Assembly (NCBI GenBank): GCA_947471745.1
Contig: CANJKZ010001109.1
Coordinates: 620,001-684,000 of the forward strand
Source: Closterium sp. Naga37s-1
Lineage: Eukaryota > Streptophyta > Zygnematophyceae > Desmidiales > Closteriaceae
Reading direction: 5' to 3'
Length of the DNA stretch: 64,000 nucleotides
Part shown: positions 58,272-64,000 of the stretch, one piece after another
How positions within the stretch are numbered: position 1 is the stretch's first letter
How the letters are laid out: each line of letters starts with the position of its first letter
The notes under the pieces: model-generated
Databases searched by the model: none
Seen by the model: the letters and a program-made list of their open reading frames with translations, nothing else
What the model was told of the DNA's origin: nothing
Made by a program: the position numbers and the translations under genes

Positions 58272-61200
58272 GCTGCTGCTCCAGAAGGTCCAGCACCCGC
58301 AGCTCCTGCCGCTCCCTCTCCAACCGCTCCTGCTCCTCACGTTCACGCCGACGGGCAGCCTGGAGACGCGTGTCGTGGCGGTGGGGAGGCGGAGTGGACT
58401 CCGCAGAACCAGGGTCTCCAGCGTCAGTCCCCTCAGACTCAGCACCCCCAGAACCAGCACCGCCAGTGCCAGGACCTCCAACTCCAGCACCCCCAGAACT
58501 AGCACCGCCAGTGCCCGCACCCCCAACTCCAGCACCCCCAGAACCAGCACCTCCAGTGCCGGCACCTCCTGCTCCAGCACCCCCAGAGCTAGCGCCACCT
58601 GCGCCAGCACCTCCAGCTCCAGCACCCCCAGAGCTAGCGTCACGTGCGCCAGCACCTCCAGCTCCAGTACCCCGCGACCGAGCACCCCCAGACCGAGCAC
58701 CGCCAGCGGCTGCACCTCCAGCTCCAACACCAACCGAGTCCAAAGTAACCTGTCGCGGAAGTGCCGAAGGCTGCTGAGGGGACTGTGAGGAGGACTGCGG
58801 GGAGGGAGACGCTACCTGACGCGCGACCGAGGGTAGAGGGGTAGCGTGGGACACACCAGACGGGGCAGGACCTGGGGGGGGCGGGGGTACCGGAGGAGCG
58901 GGAGCAGGAGGAGGAGAGGGTGCGAGGAAGAGAGGGGGAGGGGGTACCGGGAGACCTCGACAGGGGTACCGGGTGTAGTAGGACACGGACTCGTCAAACC
59001 GGACGTCACGGGAGTCTAGGAACTGGTGGAGGGGAGGGTGGTAAAAGGACCAGTCAGCAGAGTCCACTGGGAAACCAAGGAAGACACATGGGACGGCGCG
59101 TGCCGAGAGCTTGTCCGCGGAGGTGTCGCGAACAAGTGCAAGGCAGCCCCAGACTCGAAAGGCCGACCCAACACCAGGGGATCCAGTCCAAAGACTGGTC
59201 GGTGAAGCCTCGGGCCGCGAGACACGCGGCTGGAGGTTCAGCTGGTGTGCGGCGTAGCGAACCGCGTGGGGCCACAGAAAATGGGGCGCACGGGCTTGAA
59301 TCATGGACGTGCGGGCGATGTCCATGACCAAGCCTATGCGGCGCTCAGCAACCCCATTCTGCTGTGGGGACTCTGGCAGCGTCCAGGACTGGGTGATGCC
59401 CTGTTCGCCGCAGAATCCGCCGAGAATGCCGGAGCGAAACTCGCCCCCACGGTCGGAGTGAAGACAACTGACTCGACGACCACGAGTGCCCTCAGTGGCT
59501 AGAAGCCACCTGATCAGCGTAGCAGTCACCTCGGACTTCTTCGCAAGAGGGAACACTGTGGTGTACCTGGAGAAGTCGTCGACGACCACCAGAAAGTAAC
59601 GCTCCCTCCCAGACCCCTGCGTCGGGGCAGGGCCCCAGACGTCCAAGTGGAGAGTCTCGAAGGGAGCGGTGGCCGGACGAAGGGAGGAGGAGTGGGGAGT
59701 GGCGCGTAAGCGACCGGCGACGCACGGAGAGCAAGGAGGGGCAAGCGAGAGAGGGAGCGACGGGAAGGTGCGTGGGAGACCTGTGACTAGTCCCTGACTG
59801 AGCATGCCACGAAGGCGAGGGATCGACGGGTGGCCAAGACGGTGGTGCCACAGGACGGTGCGGTGGGCGAGAGAGCGACAGGAGCAAGACGCAGCGACTG
59901 GACTGGACACAGCGACCGGACTGGACACGACTACCTGGCTAGACACAGCAACTGGACTGGGGACCTGAGCCGGAGGGGACGCAACAACCTGAGGGGAGGA
60001 CGCGACCGGGGAGCGCTCGGTGTGGAGAACGTAGAGACTGGAGCGGGGCTCCCTGGTGAACGTGGCCAGAACAGCACCTGTGGTAGCGTCAGTACAGACT
60101 GCAGTCCGCCCCCCCCCCACAAAGGTAACGGTGATCCCCCTGTCCTGGAGGTATCCAACACCCACCAAGTTCCGAGTGAACGAGGGGATGTGGAGGCCGC
60201 GCAAGACACCAGAGGGGACCACAGGGCACGGGAGGGTGGTGGAGCTGCGCGCAACGGCTGGTCCTGAAGAAGGATCAGCCAAAGCTACCGGAACCGGAGC
60301 AAGAAGTGGTGTGAGGGTCGTGTGGTCGCGGAAGAAACACTGCGACGCGCCAGAGTCCAGCGTGAACGACAGAGACGCCTCAGCCGGAGGCGTGTCAGGT
60401 CCGGAGGCTACACAAGCACCTAGAGCAGAAACACAAGCACCTAGACTAGAGAGGCACAGGTCTACACTAACAGGAGGCAAGCATCCTAGACTACGAACAC
60501 GCGAGCACACAAATCCATCAGCACTATAGACAACATCAGCATACAAAGCATACTGACGAGCATCGTCCATAGACAGTTCAAATACAGGAATCTTACGGGC
60601 TAGCAGGCGAGCCCAGCGCGGGGTGGTCGCCTCAGGACCCCAGCGTGCACGGTAGAGGTCGTCGAGGCGGCGGAAGCACCGCGCTGCAGAGTGGTCGTCG
60701 CGGCCGCAGACACAGGGACTGCCAGGTCCGGTGACGCACCAGTGGTCGCAGGGGCCGGTGTCGCGCCGCGGGGGGCGAGGGGCCCAGCTGGTAGTGCTGC
60801 TGCTGCGGCCAGTGCTCCCGGGTCCTCCAGGTCCCCACTGTGGCGGAGGGCCCCAGTGCTGCTGCGGACCCCACTGCAGTGGGGGTCCCCACGTCTGAAA
60901 CTGCTGTGGTGCCTGCCACTGCTGCTGTCCCTGGTGCAGCTGCTGTCTCTGCTGTGGCTGCTGCTGCTGTGGCTGCTGCTGCTGGGGCCCCGCACCACCG
61001 CTGGTCGAACCTCCTCCAGCAGGTGGGTCAGCACCTCCTCCAGAGCTCCCTCCGCCTGGGGCAACACCGCCACCACTGCCGCCCCCAGGGCCGCCTCCAC
61101 CACCGCCACCTCCTCCACCGCCGCCACCCCCCTTCCCCCCTTTCTTGCCCCCCTTGCCCCGTTTCTGCCTGTCAGCGGCAGAAACAGCTGGAGTGTCCTC

Positions 61201-61980
61201 AGAAACCGACACAGCAGCAGAGGCACGTGTAGCAGTGAAGGTAGGAAGCTGGGGGACAGCACACCCCTCAAACAAACGAGGGGCAACTGCGTCAGTGGCT
61301 GAGGCAACAGAGAGGAGGTTACTCTCGATCTTCCCGAGAGTGGTCTCGAGAAGATCAATCGTAAGCTCACTGGGGTGATGCTGGAGAAGTGCGTCACGGG
61401 CAGTGGAGAGGCGGTCAGGGAGACGAGTGACTACCCAGTGGACTGTGAGCCAAATAGGAGGAGGAGCAACAAGAAGCTGAGCCTCAGTGCAAGCTGCTCG
61501 GTAGCTAGCGACAAGGGAGCGCAAGTGTGTGGCTAGGTCAGAGACAGTCGCAAAAGAGCCGAGGTCGGGAAACACGAACGGCATGAGGATGCGGCTGAGG
61601 GAGGCAGAGGAAGGGGTGGAATAGCGTGCAGAAATAGCATCATACACCTCCTTCGCAGTCTCTACCAGGTCGAAGTGAGCGGCCTCAGTCGGTGGAAGGA
61701 GCTCGGTCAGCGCGAGTGCAGCCGCAGCGTCACGGGAGTCCCAAACGTCCCGCGCCAAGACGAGACGAGCGTAGTCCGCCTGTGCCTCCGGAGTCGGGGG
61801 GGGCACGGCAGGGAGGGGCTCGGGACGCGGTGGTGCCTGGAGGGCGCCGGACGCGTGGGCGTACAGGGTGGCGCCGTCCTGGCGCTGACTGGTGAGATAG
61901 CGCTGAGTCTGGCGGAGCCAGGTGCCGAACTCTATCGGGCGCCCCTCTGCATCGAAACGAAGGCGGCGGGAGGAGTCCAT
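55963..61980 (-). CDS. E3 gag-pol polyprotein (intact, about 2005 aa)
   Basis: Start taken at ATG 61980-61978 ([15 protein letters not shown]), which matches the E1 gag start; the frame is open 13 codons further to another Met. Approximate residues: copia gag 1-250; Gly-rich and Gln-rich region 280-390; atypical zinc motif [13 protein letters not shown] about 435; protease [10 protein letters not shown] about 541; H2C2 [10 protein letters not shown] about 712; integrase with [16 protein letters not shown] about 843 and GVAERRIG about 880; Pro-rich then Gly/Ala pentad linker 1060-1230; polyglutamine about 1250; reverse transcriptase 1500-1760 with YVDDLVFA about 1683; RNase H 1845-1990 ([20 protein letters not shown]). 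All catalytic residues are present. It should support autonomous copia replication in cytoplasmic particles followed by nuclear integration. Confidence 0.93.
58190..58285 (-). repeat. CAG-type polyglutamine tract in E3
   Basis: Runs of ctgctg/ctgcgg on the plus strand encode alternating polyglutamine and Gln-Pro in the linker before reverse transcriptase. A similar tract is at about 26090-26260 in fragment B. Confidence 0.85.
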
Positions 61981-62385
61981 ATTGGACGCTAGGCTAGGAA
62001 CAGCTGGAGCACGGAGCAAACGGAGCTAGGAGCGAGGAGCGCCAGGTGGGACTAGGCAAGGTACTGCTGGAGCACGGAGGAAAACTGAGCTAGGAACGCC
62101 AGTCTAGTAACGAACGGAGCTGGGAGTTAGCTGACCTAGGAGCACACGGCTGGAGGAGGCAGGGCTGACGAGCCGATCGAGGAGCCAGAGGGTCGTTCGA
62201 GGGGCTGGCGGAGCGAGGAGAGACCTAGCTAACAACGAACGTCAGGACTAGCCTAAACAGCTAAGCGGAGCGGCCTCCAGCCGCGACGGTGCGAAACACT
62301 GTGAGTATGAGTGACGCGAGTGTCGAACCAACGGAGGTCGGGTGGGCATGGGTGGTGTGCGCGCGTGATAAGGGGATGTGAGCGT

Positions 62386-62530
62386 TTGGAAGGGGCTCTG
62401 AGCGGTTGGAAGGGGCTGTGAGCGGTTGGAAGGGGCTGTGAGCGGTTGGAACGGGCTGTGAGCGGTTGGAAGGGGCTGTGAGCGGTTGGAAGGGGCTGTG
62501 AGCGGTTGAAAGGGGCTGTGGGCGGGTGGG
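62386..62530 (-). repeat. 20-bp minisatellite in the E3 leader
   Basis: Unit ggaaggggctgtgagcggtt repeated about seven times, nearly perfectly. Confidence 0.9.
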
Positions 62531-62599
62531 AGGGGCTAGCTGGCGCCAGCTGCTGGCGGCTAGGTTCCGGTGGCTAGCTGCTGCTGGCGGCTAGCTTCT

Positions 62600-62790
62600 G
62601 CCTAGCCGTGCTGCTGCTGCAGGAGCACGCGCTGCTGCCTAGCCGTGCTGCTGCTGCAATGCACACGTTGCTGCCTAGCCGTGCTGCTGCTGCAATGCAC
62701 GCGCTGCTGCCTAGCCGTGCTGCTGCTGCAATGCACGCGCTGCTGCCTAGCCGTGGTGCTGCAGCAAAGCACGCGCTGCTGCTGCAATGC
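62600..62790 (-). repeat. 36-bp repeat array in the E3 leader
   Basis: About four to five copies of a unit starting ctgctgcctagccgtgctgc and ending in caatgcacgcg. Confidence 0.88.
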
Positions 62791-62899
62791 GCGTGCTGCA
62801 GTGGCGTGCGCGGCTGCCGCTGGCTAACGCGCGCGCTGCTGCGGGCTAAGAACGACTACGCGGGCCCGCGGGGGGGGGGGGGGAGAGTCCCTTCTGGAG

Positions 62900-63060
62900 C
62901 GCGACGAAACGAGGGGCCAGCGGGGCCCTGTAAACGCGACGAAAAACGAGGCCCGCGGGGGCCCTTAAACGCGACGAAAACGAGGCCCGCGGGGGCCCTT
63001 AAACGCGACGAAAACGAGGCCCGCGGGGGCCGTCCTACCCGCGACGAAACGGGGCCTAAG
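62900..63060 (-). repeat. Third repeat array in the E3 leader
   Basis: Units of about 35 bp built from cgcgacgaaaacgaggcccg plus cgggggccctta, three to four copies, decaying toward the primer site. The rest of the leader (61981-62385) is GC-rich and non-coding. Confidence 0.85.
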
Positions 63061-63120
63061 GGACGGGCGCCTCGGGACCGGCTAAGGGAGGGAGCGGAAG
63101 CGTGGGAGGGAGTAAAAAAC

Positions 63121-63134
63121 CTGCTCTGATACCA
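63121..63134 (-). other. E3 primer-binding site
   Basis: The element strand reads TGGTATCAGAGCAG directly after the LTR, the copia consensus for initiator-methionine tRNA. Confidence 0.9.
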
Positions 63135-63285
63135 TCTTTAGATAGGCTAGGAGACAAGTGTCGAGAGTAATGTTTGAGTAAGGAGGGACAAGGAGATACA
63201 AATGTCGACCTAAAGTGTTGTACCCTTTAGAGGGCAACTCACAGTAGCCTATCTAACAATATATAGAATATATAAACATTTGACA
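63135..63285 (-). repeat. E3 5' LTR (151 bp)
   Basis: Two differences from 55605-55755. GAGTC target duplication follows at 63286-63290. Confidence 0.92.
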
Positions 63286-64000
63286 GAGTCTCCCCTTCTC
63301 GATCTCGTCCTTCACGAAGAAATATCGCAGGGCGATATGCTTCGTCCTGTTCGCGAATCCGTTTTTGTTGGCTATGCGAATTGCCGACTGGTTGTCGTAG
63401 AACAGAGTGAAGCTGGGTAACTGAGCCAGCTTCGCTTCCTCCAAGAGTTCGCGAAGGTACCGTACAATCCTTCCTTGGTGGCTGAGCAGAGTGCGATATA
63501 TTCTGCTTCAGCTGAGGAGAGAGCGATTATTTCCTGCTTACTCGACAGCCACGAGATAGGTCCGACAGGCTCGAGGCGGTAGATGTAGCCTGTGCGCGAG
63601 CGCCTGTTGTCGGAATCTCCGGCGTGGTCGGCGTCGACGTAGCCGATTAACTTAGGCGTTGTAGTTCCGTTCTTGTAGTAGGTCAGGCCGATCCTTGGAG
63701 TGCTAACGAGGTAGTGAAGAGCGCGGTCGAGCTCCGCCATGCATTTTGCTTCAGGTTTCTTGAGGTAGGTCGCGAGCTGACTTGCGGAGTACGATAGATC
63801 CGTGCGGCAGGTGACAGCTGCGAAGAGGAGGCACCCCAGCTTTCTCTGGTAGTCGCGTATGCCTGCGGGCTTGAGCAGAGTGGAGCCTTCCTTGTGATTT
63901 CCTGCCGTGTAACGGTATGGCATGGAGATGGTAGTTGGCATGAGTTCGAAGCGTTTGGCGATGGTGTCGGAGTATTTCGCGGCGTTGAGGTAGATCGCGC
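63286..64000 (-). pseudogene. D pol, end of reverse transcriptase and RNase H (continues beyond window)
   Basis: Encodes the connection region (GCLLFAAVTCRTDLSYS, about 63840) and RNase H (IGYVDADHAGD about 63650; SSAEAEYIALCSATKEGLY about 63490; FYDNQSAIRIANKNGF about 63380; ALRYFFVKDEIEKGRL about 63320). A one-base frameshift lies near 63455-63462, just after KEGLY: the frame before it runs off into TFANSW, and the authentic frame resumes with LRELLEEAKL. Together with E3 this makes D inactive. The N-terminal part of the polyprotein lies outside the window. Confidence 0.85.

Larger units (their letters stand above)
55605..63285 (-). mobile_element. Copia element E3, full length and apparently intact
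   Basis: 7.68 kb with 151-bp LTRs that differ at two positions, target duplication GAGTC (55600-55604, 63286-63290), primer site directly inside the 5' LTR, a purine-rich stretch next to the 3' LTR and one unbroken gag-pol frame. The youngest-looking element here and a candidate for recent activity. LTR ends are TGTCAAAT and, less usually, CTWAAGA, not TG...CA. Confidence 0.93.
55010..64000 (-). mobile_element. Copia element D, 3' part, split by E3; continues past the window
   Basis: Minus-strand copia element of the same LTR family as A. It begins with a 3' LTR (55010-55459), then a polypurine tract (CGAAGGGGAG), then RNase H coding sequence. That is interrupted at 55605-63285 by E3 with the GAGTC duplication and resumes at 63286. 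The rest, with gag and the 5' LTR, lies beyond 64000. Confidence 0.88.

Noticed and set aside
62600..63060. CRISPR-like regular repeats
   Set aside because: Direct tandem units with no unique spacers, inside a retrotransposon leader of a eukaryotic genome.

Overview
This is nuclear DNA from a green-lineage (streptophyte-type) eukaryote. It is GC-rich, has spliced genes, and carries one clear plastid-targeted fatty-acid synthesis gene (3-oxoacyl-ACP reductase, 11 exons) next to one Golgi-type family 8 glycosyltransferase gene. The species cannot be named from the sequence. Apart from this island of about 9.7 kb (45350-55009), almost everything is transposable elements, mostly Ty1/copia LTR retrotransposons on the minus strand, many nested inside one another.

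Layout. (1) 1-18646: copia element H (plus strand, 5' part outside the window) is split by copia element E1 (minus, 1434-8488, 5-bp target duplication GCTAA). H is followed tail-to-tail by decayed copia element E2 (minus, 11972-18646), whose two LTRs do not match. (2) 18754-19166: a solo LTR with a TCATC duplication. (3) 19281-29555: three broken minus-strand copia pieces in a row: G (5'-truncated), B (internal piece without LTRs or integrase) and A (gag only), joined as chimeras at about 25015 and about 27930. (4) 29572-39067: a pogo-like (Tc1/mariner) DNA transposon P lies in the 5' UTR of A. An intact 1561-codon copia element F (30990-37538, plus) sits in an exon of the P transposase. (5) 39112-45349: the 450-bp 5' LTR of A, split by two hAT elements. 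hAT1 carries a five-exon transposase whose reading frame can be followed end to end (883 codons). hAT2 is non-autonomous. (6) 45350-55009: the host gene island, with the glycosyltransferase (minus) and FABG (plus) transcribed divergently. (7) 55010-64000: copia element D (same LTR family as A), with its RNase H region split by the young, intact copia element E3 (55605-63285, target duplication GAGTC).

How it fits together. The copia elements fall into two groups. H, E1, E2, B and E3 have short LTRs (about 120-150 bp in H's partners E1, E2 and E3), a non-canonical gag zinc motif, a long Gly/Ala/Pro-rich linker between integrase and reverse transcriptase, and, where the leader is visible, GC-rich minisatellites in the 5' leader. 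A, D, G and F have longer LTRs and, where gag is visible, a classical CX2CX4HX4C knuckle. The host genes look ordinary and intact apart from a second, DxD-less glycosyltransferase-like half. The most unusual local structure is F, where 152 bp of its own target gene replaces the primer-binding site behind the 5' LTR.
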